From contig CAVZSM010000010.1 of assembly GCA_963777905.1 (NCBI GenBank), positions 124,001 through 188,000 on the forward strand: a stretch of DNA of 64,000 nucleotides, given 5' to 3'. Below, in pieces: positions 26,268 to 35,213 of the stretch (position 1 is its first letter; each line of letters starts with the position of its first letter). Source of the DNA: Trebonia sp963777905 (GTDB taxonomy: Bacteria > Actinomycetota > Actinomycetes > Streptosporangiales > Streptosporangiaceae). The notes beneath the pieces were generated by a model. That model saw only the letters and a list, made by a program, of their open reading frames with translations, was not told the DNA's origin and made no database searches. The translations under genes and the position numbers were made by a program.

Positions 26268-28781
26268 ATGCCACCACGCCGCGGCAGCACCACCGCGCCG
26301 CCACCGGAAGAGTTCGAAGAGAACATCGTCGATGTCGACGTCACCGAGGAGATGCGCGGCTCGTACCTCGAGTACGCCTACAGCGTCATCTACTCCCGCG
26401 CGCTGCCCGACGCCAGGGACGGTCTCAAGCCTGTGCAGAGGCGGATCCTCTACCAGATGAACGCGATGGGCCTGCGGCCCGACCGCGGGCACGTCAAGTG
26501 CGCCCGCGTCGTCGGCGACGTCATGGGCCGCCTGCACCCGCACGGCGACGGCGCGATCTACGACGCCCTCGTCCGGCTCGCCCAGCCGTGGGCCATGCGG
26601 CTGCCGCTGGTGGACGGCCACGGGAACTTCGGCAGCCTCGGCGGCGACGACGCCCCCGCCGCGATGCGGTACACCGAGTGCCGTCCCACCGAGGCCGCGA
26701 TGGCGATGGTCGGGAACATCGACGAGGACACCGTCGACTTCGGCCCGAACTACGACGGCCAGGAGCAGGAGCCGCAGGTCCTGCCCGCGGCGATCCCCAA
26801 CCTGCTGGTCAACGGCACCTCCGGCATCGCGGTCGGGATGGCCACGAACATGGCCCCGCACAACCTGACCGAGGTCATCGCCGCCGCCAGGCACCTGATC
26901 AGGCACCCGGACGCCTCCCTCGAACAGCTCATGCGCTTCGTCCCCGGCCCCGACCTGCCGACCGGCGGGCGGATCGTCGGGCTGGACGGCGTCCGCGAGG
27001 CGTACGCGACCGGCCGCGGCATCTTCCGCACCAGGGCCGCCGCGAAGATCGAGCAGCTGAACGCCCGCAAGACCGGCATCGTCGTCACCGAGCTGCCGTA
27101 CGGCGTCGGCCCGGAGAAGGTCATCACCCGGATCAAGGACCTGGTCCAGGCGAAGAAGATCACCGGCATCTCCGACCTCAAGGACCTGACCGACAGGACC
27201 CGCGGCCTGCACCTGGTGATCGAGGTGCGCAACGGCTTCAACCCGGACGCCGTGCTCGCCGAGCTGTACCGGCTCACGCCGATGGAGGAGACGTTCGGCA
27301 TCAACAACGTCGCCCTCCTCGACGGCCAGCCGCGGGTGCTCGGCCTCCTCGAGCTGCTGACGATCTACGTCGACCACCGCCTCGAGGTCACGCGCAGGCG
27401 CAGCGAGTACCGGCGCCGCAAGCGCCAGGAGCGGCTGCACCTGGTCGACGGCATCATCGTCGCGCTGCTCAACATCGACGAGGTCATCCAGGTCATCAGG
27501 TCGAGCGACGACGCCGCCGAGGCCAAGACCCGCCTGCAGCAGATCTTCGACCTGTCCGAGATCCAGGCGCAGTACATCCTGGACACCCCGCTGCGCCGCC
27601 TGACCAGGTACGACCGGCTGGAGCTCGAGCGCGAGCAGGAGACGCTCCGCCGCGAGATCGCCGAGCTCACCGACATCCTCGAAGACGACGGCCGGCTCCG
27701 CGAGGTGGTCAGCGGCGAGATGGCCGAGCTGGCGAAGAAGTTCGGCACCCCGCGCCGCACGGTGCTGCTCGAAGGCGGCGACGAGGTGCGGGCCGCGGTC
27801 CCGCTCGAGGTGGCCGACGACCCGTGCGTCGTGGTGCTGTCCGCGACCGGCCTGCTGGCCCGCTTCCCCGCCCAGTCCGATGATCCAGAACGGTCTCGTG
27901 ATGACTCCCCGGCCGCCACCGATCGCGCGGCGCACGACATCGTGGCGTCGGCGGTCTCCGCGACCGCCCGCGGCACGATCGGCGCGGTGACGTCGGCGGG
28001 CCGCATGATCAGGCTCAGCGTGCTGGAGATCCCGTCGCTGCCGCCGAGCGATGTGGCCCCGTCGCTGGCCGGCGGCCACCCGGTCACGGAGTTCGTGACC
28101 GCGCTGACGCCGGGGGAGAAGGTGCTGGCGCTGGTGAATTTGCAGGCCGCGGATGCGGGCGTTGTACTGGGCACCGCCAGCGGCATCGTCAAGCGCGTGC
28201 TGCCCGAATACCCGGCCAACCGTGACGAGTTCGAGCTGATCACGCTGAAGGACGACGACCAGGTGGTCGGGGCCGCCCAGCTCTCGGGTGACGACGCCGA
28301 GCTCGTGTTCATCACCACCGACGCGCAGTTGCTGCGCTTCCCGGCCGCCGCGGTGCGCCCGCAGGGCCGCCCGGCCGGCGGGATGGCCGGCATCCGGCTG
28401 GACGCCGGCGCGTCGGTCGTCTGGTTCGGCGCGCTCGGCCCGTCGGCGGCCTCTGGGACCACGACGGCCGACGCGGCCGTCGTGGTTACCGTCGCCGGAA
28501 GGTCTGGCGCGCTGCCGGGCACCGGCGCGGCGAGCGTCAAGGTCACGCCGTTCGCCGAGTACCCGTCGAAGGGCCGAGCGACCGGCGGCGTCCGCTGCCA
28601 GCGCTTCCTTAAGGGCGAGGGCGGCCTGATCGCGGCCTGGGCCGGCCCGGGCCCCGCGCTCGGCGCCACCGATTCTGGTGTTCCTGTGGACCTGGCCAAC
28701 CTTCAAGGCCGCCGCGACGGCTCAGGCATCCCCCTGACCCGCCAGCTAGCCCACATCGGCCCCCCGTTCCGCCTCGTCTAA
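26268..28781 (+). CDS. parC: DNA topoisomerase IV subunit A (ParC)
   Basis: DNA-cleaving subunit of 837 residues. The quinolone-resistance-type region holds SVIYSRALPDARDGLKPVQRR and the catalytic Tyr135 in AMRYTECRP. The tower and coiled-coil section follow (to about 500). The C-terminal beta-pinwheel has repeated blades such as GTIGAVTSAGRMIRLSVLEIP and GVVLGTASGIVKRVLP. It has no clear GyrA box (QRRGGKG), which supports ParC. It is co-transcribed with parE. Immediately after its stop lie a C-rich stretch and then three palindromic units. Confidence 0.93.
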   Translation: MPPRRGSTTAPPPEEFEENIVDVDVTEEMRGSYLEYAYSVIYSRALPDARDGLKPVQRRILYQMNAMGLRPDRGHVKCARVVGDVMGRLHPHGDGAIYDALVRLAQPWAMRLPLVDGHGNFGSLGGDDAPAAMRYTECRPTEAAMAMVGNIDEDTVDFGPNYDGQEQEPQVLPAAIPNLLVNGTSGIAVGMATNMAPHNLTEVIAAARHLIRHPDASLEQLMRFVPGPDLPTGGRIVGLDGVREAYATGRGIFRTRAAAKIEQLNARKTGIVVTELPYGVGPEKVITRIKDLVQAKKITGISDLKDLTDRTRGLHLVIEVRNGFNPDAVLAELYRLTPMEETFGINNVALLDGQPRVLGLLELLTIYVDHRLEVTRRRSEYRRRKRQERLHLVDGIIVALLNIDEVIQVIRSSDDAAEAKTRLQQIFDLSEIQAQYILDTPLRRLTRYDRLELEREQETLRREIAELTDILEDDGRLREVVSGEMAELAKKFGTPRRTVLLEGGDEVRAAVPLEVADDPCVVVLSATGLLARFPAQSDDPERSRDDSPAATDRAAHDIVASAVSATARGTIGAVTSAGRMIRLSVLEIPSLPPSDVAPSLAGGHPVTEFVTALTPGEKVLALVNLQAADAGVVLGTASGIVKRVLPEYPANRDEFELITLKDDDQVVGAAQLSGDDAELVFITTDAQLLRFPAAAVRPQGRPAGGMAGIRLDAGASVVWFGALGPSAASGTTTADAAVVVTVAGRSGALPGTGAASVKVTPFAEYPSKGRATGGVRCQRFLKGEGGLIAAWAGPGPALGATDSGVPVDLANLQGRRDGSGIPLTRQLAHIGPPFRLV

Positions 28782-28932
28782 CCCCCACCCCAGGCCCCAC
28801 CACCCCCAGGCCAGCCAGCCTGACACCCCTGCCACCCCACCAGCCCCGTCACCCTCGATGGCCCGGCCGACCTCACCAACCCCACCGGCCCTGTCTTCAC
28901 CAGTCACGTCAATCACACCAGTCACTTGCGCT

Positions 28933-29023
28933 CACTTTGCAGCCCGGGTGACCACTTTCCGGGTCCAGTGACCGGTCACAAGTGGTCATTTCGGCTGCAA
29001 AGTGCGCCCGTGTATGCAAAGTT
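28933..29023. repeat. Paired-arm palindromic unit 1
   Basis: Outer arms CACTTTGCAGC (28933-28943) and GCTGCAAAGTG (28994-29004) pair perfectly. Inner arms TGACCACTT (28949-28957) and AAGTGGTCA (28980-28988) also pair, around the 10-bp palindrome TGACCGGTCA (28969-28978). A degenerate second copy of the 3' arm (TATGCAAAGTTG, 29012-29023) follows. Confidence 0.8.
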
Positions 29024-29065
29024 GCCGGACCTGCTCGCTCGTCTCAGTCACATCAGCCCCTTCTG

Positions 29066-29158
29066 TGCGCCTTGCGCACCAGCCGACCATTTTCCGGGTC
29101 CAGTGACCGGTCACAAGTGGTCATGCCGTGCACAAGGTGCGCTCGCGTGCACAAAGTC
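29066..29158. repeat. Paired-arm palindromic unit 2
   Basis: Outer arms TGCGCCTTGCGCAC (29066-29079) and GTGCACAAGGTGCG (29128-29141) pair with two G-U wobbles and one mismatch. The inner core (CGACCATTT to AAGTGGTC, again around TGACCGGTCA) is nearly identical to unit 1. A second 3' arm GTGCACAAAGTC lies at 29147-29158. Confidence 0.8.
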
Positions 29159-29205
29159 ACCCGGCCTGACCCCGCCGAGCCAGGTCCCATCAGTCACTCC
29201 CGTTG

Positions 29206-29295
29206 GCTTTGTTGACGTGGTGACCATTTTCCAGGGTGCTGAAACGATCAAATGTGGTCACGGCGTCAACAAAGCGGGCCGGAGTCAACAAAGCC
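29206..29295. repeat. Paired-arm palindromic unit 3
   Basis: Outer arms GCTTTGTTGACG (29206-29217) and CGTCAACAAAGC (29264-29275) pair perfectly. The inner arms TGACCATTTT and AAATGTGGTCA pair with a bulge. The central palindrome is lost. A second 3' arm GTCAACAAAGCC (29284-29295) is an exact copy for 11 nt. The unit ends just before the stop of the SDR gene. Confidence 0.8.
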
Positions 29296-29314
29296 GTCCG
29301 CCGCCACGCCGCAC

Positions 29315-30088
29315 TCAGGTGGCGGAGAAGCCGCCGTCGACGTAGATCGTCTGGCCGGTGATGTAGTCGCTCGCGGCCGACGCGAGGAACACCGCTACGC
29401 CCGCGAAGTCGGACGGCTCCCCGTTCCTGCCGATCATCGTCCGTGCCGCCAGGGCGGCGGAGCGCACCGGGTCGGATGACACCTCCACCGTGAGCGGCGT
29501 GGCCACGAACCCCGGGCAAACCGAGTTCACGCAGACACCTGACGACGCCCACGCCTCCGACTGGGACCTGGTGAGCGCCGCGAGGGCGCCCTTCGTCGCG
29601 CCGTACCCGCCGCTGTTGCCGAACGCCCGCTGCGCCTGCTGCGACGTCACGTTGATGATCCGGCCCCAGCCGCGCGCCGCCATCTCCGGGCCGAACCGCT
29701 GGCCGAGCAGGAACGGCGCGGTCAGGTTGACGGCGACCATCAGGTCCCAGTGCTCCTCCGACAGCGCGGGGAGCGGCGGGCGCAGGTTGACGCCCGCGCA
29801 GTTGACCAGGATGTCAGGCTCGCCGAACGCCGCGGCCGCCGCCGACGCGCCCCGCCGGACCTCGGCCCGGTCGGCCAGGTCCGCGCTGATCCACGCCGCC
29901 GAGCAGCCCGCCTCGCACAGCGACCGCGAGGTGGCCGACAGCCGGGTCGGGTCCCTGGCCACCAGCACCACCTTCGCGCCGGCCAGCGCCAGGGCCGACG
30001 CCATCGCCTCGCCGATCCCCGAACTGCCGCCGGTGACAACGGCTACCCGCCCGCTGAGCGAGAACAACTCCCCGAGGAAGTCCGTCAT
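29315..30088 (-). CDS. SDR family oxidoreductase
   Basis: NAD(P)-dependent short-chain dehydrogenase of 257 residues. The cofactor loop is VTGGSSGIGEAMA, the NAG-equivalent is VNCAGVN, and the catalytic Ser and Tyr-Lys are in NVTSQQ and GYGATKGAL. The C-terminus ASDYITGQTIYVDGGFSAT is the classical SDR end. It resembles 3-oxoacyl reductase and gluconate 5-dehydrogenase types, whose substrates are not separable by motif. Ten bases separate it from the PfkB kinase upstream, so a sugar or sugar-acid pathway is plausible. Confidence 0.9.
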   Translation of the reverse strand: MTDFLGELFSLSGRVAVVTGGSSGIGEAMASALALAGAKVVLVARDPTRLSATSRSLCEAGCSAAWISADLADRAEVRRGASAAAAAFGEPDILVNCAGVNLRPPLPALSEEHWDLMVAVNLTAPFLLGQRFGPEMAARGWGRIINVTSQQAQRAFGNSGGYGATKGALAALTRSQSEAWASSGVCVNSVCPGFVATPLTVEVSSDPVRSAALAARTMIGRNGEPSDFAGVAVFLASAASDYITGQTIYVDGGFSAT

Positions 30089-30097
30089 GGCTGATGA

Positions 30098-31000
30098 CTA
30101 CAAGACAGGACGAGCGCCGATCAGGTTAAGCGCGTGCGCGGCGAGCCGGCAGCCGCTGCCGAGAGCCTCGGTCGGCGGCTTCTTGTCCAGCCACGCAGGG
30201 AGGAACCCGGCGACGAACGCGTCGCCCGCGCCGGTGCCGTCGATGACCCGCTCGACCGGCGGCGCCGGTACCCGCACCGGCGGACGGCCGTTAGCGTAGA
30301 ACAGCGCGCCGTCCGCGCCCAGCTTGATGACGACCTGCGGATACCACGCGGTGAGCACCCGGGCGGCCTGCTCGGCGTCGTCCCGGCCGGTCAGCACCTT
30401 GGCCTGCGCGGCGTTCACGAACAGCAGCACGGCGTTGCTCGACAGTTCGAGGAACGGCTCGGCGCCCGCCCGCTCCAGCGGCGCGGCCGAGGCCCCGTCG
30501 ACCGATGCCGACATGCCGGCCCGGCGGGAGAAGTCCAGCGCGGCCAGGGCCGCGGCCCGCGACCCCTCGGAAAGCAGCGTGTACCCGGACACGTGCAGGT
30601 GCGCGCCGGGCACGAACAGGTCGTGCGGCAGGTCGTCAGGAGCGAGCGCCGCGTTGGCGCCCGGGTCGGAAAGCATCGTCCGCTCGCCCTTGTGGGTCAC
30701 CATGACCACACAGGTCCCAGTCGGCCGTTCGGGGTCCATCACCAGCCGCGCGTCGACGCCGTAGCCCATCAGCTCCATGTCCCGGTTGCGGCCGGCGATG
30801 TCCGCGCCGCGCCGCCCGACGAACGCCACGTCCGCACCGTCGGCGGCCAGCCACGCGGCGGTGTTCGCGCCCGAGCCGCCACCGTGGGTGGTGACCTTGG
30901 CGGGCGTGTCGCTGCCGCGGGCGAGCGGCAGCGTGGCGTGCGCGACCGTATCCGTCATCAAGTCGCCAATGACAACGATGCGGGCCATAGTCGTCATCAC
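30098..31000 (-). CDS. PfkB family carbohydrate kinase
   Basis: Sugar or nucleoside kinase of 300 residues. Signature 1 is GGSGANTAAWLAADGADVAFVGRRG. Signature 2 is VIDGTGAGDAFVAGFLPAWL with the catalytic Asp of GAGD. The N-terminus ARIVVIGDLMTDTV is typical of ribokinase-like enzymes. The start is uncertain: a GTG-ATG pair at 31000 and an ATG at 30988 (MARIVVIGD) are both possible, and the latter matches family length better. It is probably co-transcribed with the SDR gene. Confidence 0.9.
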   Translation of the reverse strand: MMTTMARIVVIGDLMTDTVAHATLPLARGSDTPAKVTTHGGGSGANTAAWLAADGADVAFVGRRGADIAGRNRDMELMGYGVDARLVMDPERPTGTCVVMVTHKGERTMLSDPGANAALAPDDLPHDLFVPGAHLHVSGYTLLSEGSRAAALAALDFSRRAGMSASVDGASAAPLERAGAEPFLELSSNAVLLFVNAAQAKVLTGRDDAEQAARVLTAWYPQVVIKLGADGALFYANGRPPVRVPAPPVERVIDGTGAGDAFVAGFLPAWLDKKPPTEALGSGCRLAAHALNLIGARPVL

Positions 31001-31178
31001 CTCATCATCGGGATCAACAGGCGGCCTGCCGCGGCACCCGACCGCGGAGCAGCGGGTTGGCGAACATAAATCCTGATCGGGGGACTCCTACGGTATCCGT
31101 ATCCGAGCCGTCGTGACCACCAGGTCGGCGGTCAGTTATTGAAACGGTAACGACAAACGGCTGCCGCGCCACTCCCCT

Positions 31179-31592
31179 TCAGCCGGCCAGGAACGACAGC
31201 CTGACCCGCCTGTCCGGATTGTCCGTGTTCACGTCCACGAGCGCGATCGACTGCCACGTCCCGAGCGCGAGGCGGCCGCCGAGCACAGGGACCGTGGCGT
31301 ACGGCGCCACGAACGCCGGGAGCACGTGCGACCTGCCGTGCCCGCGCGACCCGTGCGCGTGCCGCCAGCGGTCGTCCGCGGGAAGCAGGTCCGCCAGCGC
31401 CGCGAGCAGGTCGCTGTCGCTGCCGGAGCCGAGCTCGATCAGCGCGACCCCCGCCGTGGCGTGCGGCACGAAGACGTGCAGCAGCCCGTCGCCGCCGCCC
31501 GACGCGGACCTGGCGAACTCGGCGCACTCGCCGGTGATGTCCTGCACGGTCTCGCGGCTGCCGGTGTGCACCTGAATCATCTGGCTGTCCAT
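31179..31592 (-). CDS. YjbQ/UPF0047 family protein
   Basis: Protein of 137 residues from the ATG at 31592 (145 from 31616). The family is annotated as secondary thiamine-phosphate synthase from weak in vivo activity. It contains the family hallmarks HVFVPHATAGVALIELGSGSDSDLLAAL and WQSIALVDVNTDNPDRRVRLSF, including the conserved His of HATAG and the WQ pair. GGAAA precedes the chosen ATG. The 178 bp between this gene and the kinase hold no further ORF. Confidence 0.85.
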   Translation of the reverse strand: MDSQMIQVHTGSRETVQDITGECAEFARSASGGGDGLLHVFVPHATAGVALIELGSGSDSDLLAALADLLPADDRWRHAHGSRGHGRSHVLPAFVAPYATVPVLGGRLALGTWQSIALVDVNTDNPDRRVRLSFLAG

Positions 31593-31696
31593 ATTTTCCG
31601 GATCATAGGCGCTCACGGAAAGCGCAGGTATGCGGACGTCGGCCGGCCCGTTAGCCTTCGGTGGACAGGGGTGGCGACGAAAGCCGAGGAGCGCGG

Positions 31697-32869
31697 GTGA
31701 CGGAGACGACTGGGACGGTCGGCCCCCGGCTGCGGCTGGCGCGGCAGGCCCGCGGGTTCTCCCAGCAGCAGCTGGCCGGGATGGCGGGCGTGAGCCGGCA
31801 GGCGGTGTCGGCCGTGGAGGCGGGCCACTCCGATCCCTCGCTGCGCGTCGCGTTCGCCCTCGCCCAGGCGCTCGGCATGACGGTGGAGGAGCTGTTCGGG
31901 CCCGCTGACCTGGCGCCGCCGGTCGCGGCCATCCCGGTGGCGCCGCCGGAAGGGCCAGGCGGCCGCGTGCTGCTCGCCCCGGTCGGCGACCGGTTCGTGG
32001 CGCTGCCGCTGCGCGGGGACGCGGCGGCGGGCATGGGCTTCGTAGCGGCCGGCGGGCAGGCCGCGCTCCCGGCCGCCGCGCCCCCGGCCGCCGGGATCGC
32101 GGGACCGGCGGATGGCGCCGGGCGCGCGGCCGCCCCAGCGGACGCGGGCCCGATCGTCGTCCGGCCGATCAGCCCGCCCAGGCCGACGCTGGTCGTGGCC
32201 GGCTGCGACCCGGCCCTGCCGCTGCTGGCGCCCCCGCTCGCGCTGCTCGACCCGCCGGTCGCGTTCGCCTGGTGGCCGTGCGGCAGCCTGGAGGCGCTGC
32301 GGCTCGCCGCCGCAGGCCTCGTGCACGCGGCCGGGGTGCACCTGCGCGACGCCGACGGCGGCTACAACGCCACCGCCGCGAACCGCCTGCCCGGCGGCGC
32401 CGAGGTGGTGGGGTTCACCGCCTGGCGCGAAGGCCTGGTGCTGCGGCCAGAGCTCGCCCCCGTCATCACCGGTGTCGACAGCCTCGTCAAGGACCGGCGT
32501 CGCGTGGTCAACCGCGAGGCGGGGGCGGAGGCCCGCCGGCTGCTCGACCGCGAGCTGGGCCGGCTGGGCGCCGACAGGGCCGAACTTCCCGGCTACGACA
32601 CCCGGGCCGCCGGCCACTTCCAGGTGGCGAGCGCGGTCGCGGCGTGCCTCGCCGACGCGGGCGTCGCGAGCGAGCCAGTGGCGCGGGCGTACGGCCTGGA
32701 TTTCGTGCCGCTGGCGGACGAGCGGTTCGACCTGGTGCTGCCGGGCGTGCACCTCGGCTCGCGGGAGGTTCAGGGCTTGCTCAAGGTGCTCGCGTCGCCG
32801 TGGCTGCTCGCCCAGCTGGCCAGCCTGCCCGGCTATGACCTGGCCTCCTGCGGCGACCGGGTCAGGTAG
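31697..32869 (+). CDS. XRE-type regulator with a PBP-like ligand domain
   Basis: Transcription factor of 390 residues. The N-terminal Cro/C1 helix-turn-helix (about 10-65) reads RLRLARQARGFSQQQLAG and SRQAVSAVEAGHSDPS. The C-terminal domain (about 160-390) resembles a type 2 periplasmic-binding fold: LVVAGCDPALPLLAPPL, AAGLVHAAGVHLRDADGGYN, GYDTRAAGHFQVASAVAA. It resembles the molybdate-type PBP-like domain found in some regulators. The GTG at 31697 has AGGAG at good spacing. No transporter lies next to it, so ligand and target are unknown. Confidence 0.85.
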   Translation: MTETTGTVGPRLRLARQARGFSQQQLAGMAGVSRQAVSAVEAGHSDPSLRVAFALAQALGMTVEELFGPADLAPPVAAIPVAPPEGPGGRVLLAPVGDRFVALPLRGDAAAGMGFVAAGGQAALPAAAPPAAGIAGPADGAGRAAAPADAGPIVVRPISPPRPTLVVAGCDPALPLLAPPLALLDPPVAFAWWPCGSLEALRLAAAGLVHAAGVHLRDADGGYNATAANRLPGGAEVVGFTAWREGLVLRPELAPVITGVDSLVKDRRRVVNREAGAEARRLLDRELGRLGADRAELPGYDTRAAGHFQVASAVAACLADAGVASEPVARAYGLDFVPLADERFDLVLPGVHLGSREVQGLLKVLASPWLLAQLASLPGYDLASCGDRVR

Positions 32870-33003
32870 CCGCGACAAGTCGCAAACCCGGACAATCCAG
32901 TAGCGGCCGGCGTCCGTTATAGAACTGCATGGAATTGGCCGCGCACAGCGCTCCGGCTGATGTTCCATGGCGCGTACACCGTGGACCTGGAACGGGGAAA
33001 CTC

Positions 33004-33813
33004 ATGCAGAAGACCATGCCACTGTCCGCCGCGAAGTTGCCGGTCACCGCGACGGCGGCCGTCGTGCTCGCCGCCGGGCTCGCCCTCGCCGGCTGCGCCG
33101 GCGCCGCGAGCAGCTCGCCGGCCGGTTCGGCGACCAACTCCGCGACGGCCGCCGCCACGGGCGGCACCGCTACCTCCAGCGCGTCCGCCGCCACAGCGGC
33201 AGGCGCGTCCGCGTCCGTCCCGTTCCCCGTCGCAGTCGGGAACGCCTGGAATTACAAGATCACCACCGGCGGCGCGAGCGGCACGACGATCAACAAGATG
33301 ACCGCTGTCACGCCGGTGGCGACCGGCCAGCAGGTCACGATGCTCACCACGGACCACGTGGGCAGCGTCAACGGCAGCGCCAAGGAAACCTACCTCTTCC
33401 ACGCGGACGGCTCGATCAGCTACCCGCTCGGCTCGTTCTCGCCAGGTTCCGGCGTCACGGTGACCAGCAACGGCGTCGTCTGGCCCCCGGCGTCGGTGAT
33501 CGCCTCCGGCAAGCCGTCGCAGTCCACGCTGAACATATCCATCAAGGCGGCGGGCCAGAAGCTCAGCACCACCGCGCACGTCACCGTCCAGGGCGCGGGC
33601 ACCGCCACCGTCACCGTGCCCGCCGGCACCTACCAGGCGACCGTCGTGCTCGTCACCGAACGGCTCTCGATCGTCGGCATTACGGCGAGCATCCAGGTCA
33701 AGACCTGGCTCGCGCCGGGCGTCGGCCCGGTCAAGGAACTGGTGAACACCAACGAGGGAAGCGCCACCAGCGTCGTGGCGGACGAAGAGCTGCTGTCCTT
33801 CACCAAGGGCTGA
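33004..33813 (+). CDS. Secreted lipoprotein, function unknown
   Basis: Lipoprotein of 269 residues. The ATG at 33004 follows GGGGAAA. A signal sequence ends in the lipobox LALAGC. A low-complexity Ala/Ser/Thr/Gly stretch (about 35-70) is a likely cell-wall spacer. The rest is beta-rich: FPVAVGNAWNYKI, GSISYPLGSFSPGSGV, VTVPAGTYQATVV. The pattern VGNxW-YK with a later T(V/A)PAGTY resembles extracellular beta-domain lipoproteins of unknown role. It is convergent with the following gene. Confidence 0.8.
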   Translation: MQKTMPLSAAKLPVTATAAVVLAAGLALAGCAGAASSSPAGSATNSATAAATGGTATSSASAATAAGASASVPFPVAVGNAWNYKITTGGASGTTINKMTAVTPVATGQQVTMLTTDHVGSVNGSAKETYLFHADGSISYPLGSFSPGSGVTVTSNGVVWPPASVIASGKPSQSTLNISIKAAGQKLSTTAHVTVQGAGTATVTVPAGTYQATVVLVTERLSIVGITASIQVKTWLAPGVGPVKELVNTNEGSATSVVADEELLSFTKG

Positions 33814-33838
33814 GCGGCGGCAGCGTCAGCTAAGCGGC

Positions 33839-34993
33839 TCAGCTGCCCGGAGTGCTGGCGCACGCCCCGCTGGCCGCCGGCACGGCCCGCGAGTACGGCC
33901 GGATGACCAGCCTGGACTGCTCCGCGGCGGTCGAGCCGCGGCTCGGGTAGGCGGGGTGGATGTACCCGTCGGCGGGCCCGCACGCCACGCCGGAGACGGG
34001 ATCGACCACGGTCTTGTCCCACGGCTCGAGGGCCCCGTGCGGGTCGTCCCACCGCGCGAAGTCGACGCTGCCGTACTGGCGAGTGACGACCCGGATCCAG
34101 TCGGTCGTATTGTGCGGCGGCTCGACCGCGTACACGAACGCGTAGTTGACCTCAACGCGCAGGACCTGACGGCCCGACTCGGTGACGGCCACCGCGTCCA
34201 TCGTGCCGCTCACCTTGATCACCCCGCCGTCGAGTTGCGCGGTGCCCGGCGCGAACGAGGCGACCCAGGACCGGGTGCTCAGCGGGCGCCCGTCCTTGCC
34301 GAGGCCCTTGGCGCCGAGGCCGGCCGTGAACGTGGCCCGCTGCCCGGCGGTGAGCAGCCGTTCGAGCGCGGCGGGCGGGCCGCCGAGCAGCGTCTGCCCG
34401 TCCAGGCTGGCGGCGGCCACCAGCTCGCCAGTCGTTGCGTAGGCGGCCGCCACCTGCGCGGCGGTGAACCCGCCGACCGGCCCGGCGGGCGGCGCCACGA
34501 TGCCTGCCGGGCCGTCGGCCCAGCCGTTGGCGGGGGTGCCGAGGAACGGGTCGGCCGTCGCCCCGGCGAACAGGTCGCCCGGAGCGATGGTGCCCAGGAT
34601 CGACCCGAGGGCGGTGTCCGGGACCGGCGCGCTGCCCTCGGGGGAGCCGGCGCTGTGCCCGAAGCGCAGCCACACGAGGCCGCCCGCGACGAGCAGGAGC
34701 GTCACCGCCAGCAAGGCGGCGGCCAGCTGGCCGCGACGCCATCTGCGGCGGCGGACCGCCCGCGTGTCGTGATGGGCGGCGGGGGCAGTAGGGGCGGCGG
34801 GGACAGCGGGTGAAGCGGGGGCGTCGGGAACGCCCGATACGTCCTCGGTCCGCACCGGGGCAGCCTTGGCGCGTTCGGCCGCGGAGGGCTCGAGGAACAG
34901 CGGATCTGCGGCCCTGCCTTCGGTGAGCTCGCGCAACTCGAGGTCAAGCTCGTCCAGCGGGGCAGGATCGGGGCCATCCGCACCATCTGGCAT
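33839..34993 (-). CDS. Single-pass membrane protein, function unknown
   Basis: Protein of 384 residues that I do not recognise. A cytoplasmic acidic N-terminus (about 1-85) is followed by a basic cluster (RRRRWRRGQ) and one hydrophobic helix (LAAALLAVTLLLVAGGLVW). The extracellular domain of about 270 residues includes GFTAAQVAAAYATTGELV, FVYAVEPPHNTTDWIRVVTRQYG, and a C-terminus with two Cys that could form a disulfide. The topology N-in with a large outer domain fits a cell-envelope protein. It is oriented away from the two-component system. Confidence 0.75.
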   Translation of the reverse strand: MPDGADGPDPAPLDELDLELRELTEGRAADPLFLEPSAAERAKAAPVRTEDVSGVPDAPASPAVPAAPTAPAAHHDTRAVRRRRWRRGQLAAALLAVTLLLVAGGLVWLRFGHSAGSPEGSAPVPDTALGSILGTIAPGDLFAGATADPFLGTPANGWADGPAGIVAPPAGPVGGFTAAQVAAAYATTGELVAAASLDGQTLLGGPPAALERLLTAGQRATFTAGLGAKGLGKDGRPLSTRSWVASFAPGTAQLDGGVIKVSGTMDAVAVTESGRQVLRVEVNYAFVYAVEPPHNTTDWIRVVTRQYGSVDFARWDDPHGALEPWDKTVVDPVSGVACGPADGYIHPAYPSRGSTAAEQSRLVIRPYSRAVPAASGACASTPGS

Positions 34994-35213
34994 GGCCAGA
35001 ACGTAACAAGTCAGCTACTTCGATGCTAGCTAAATCACGCAACAATTCGGCTGCGAGGCCGCTGGCGTGTGGTGCGATGAGTCACCACGGGCCCGTTCGG
35101 GATGATGGAAGACAGTTTCCGGCGCGGACCGGCACCTCAGCCGCACGGATGAGCCGGCGTCTCCCGCTTGCGGACGATGGTGGCGGGCCGGCCCGCGGCC
35201 TTACGATCGGCTC

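Noticed and set aside
24015..28706. A very long minus-strand frame opposite parE-parC
   Set aside because: It is a shadow frame produced by high GC3. It has no domain pattern, and the opposite strand carries two complete topoisomerase genes.
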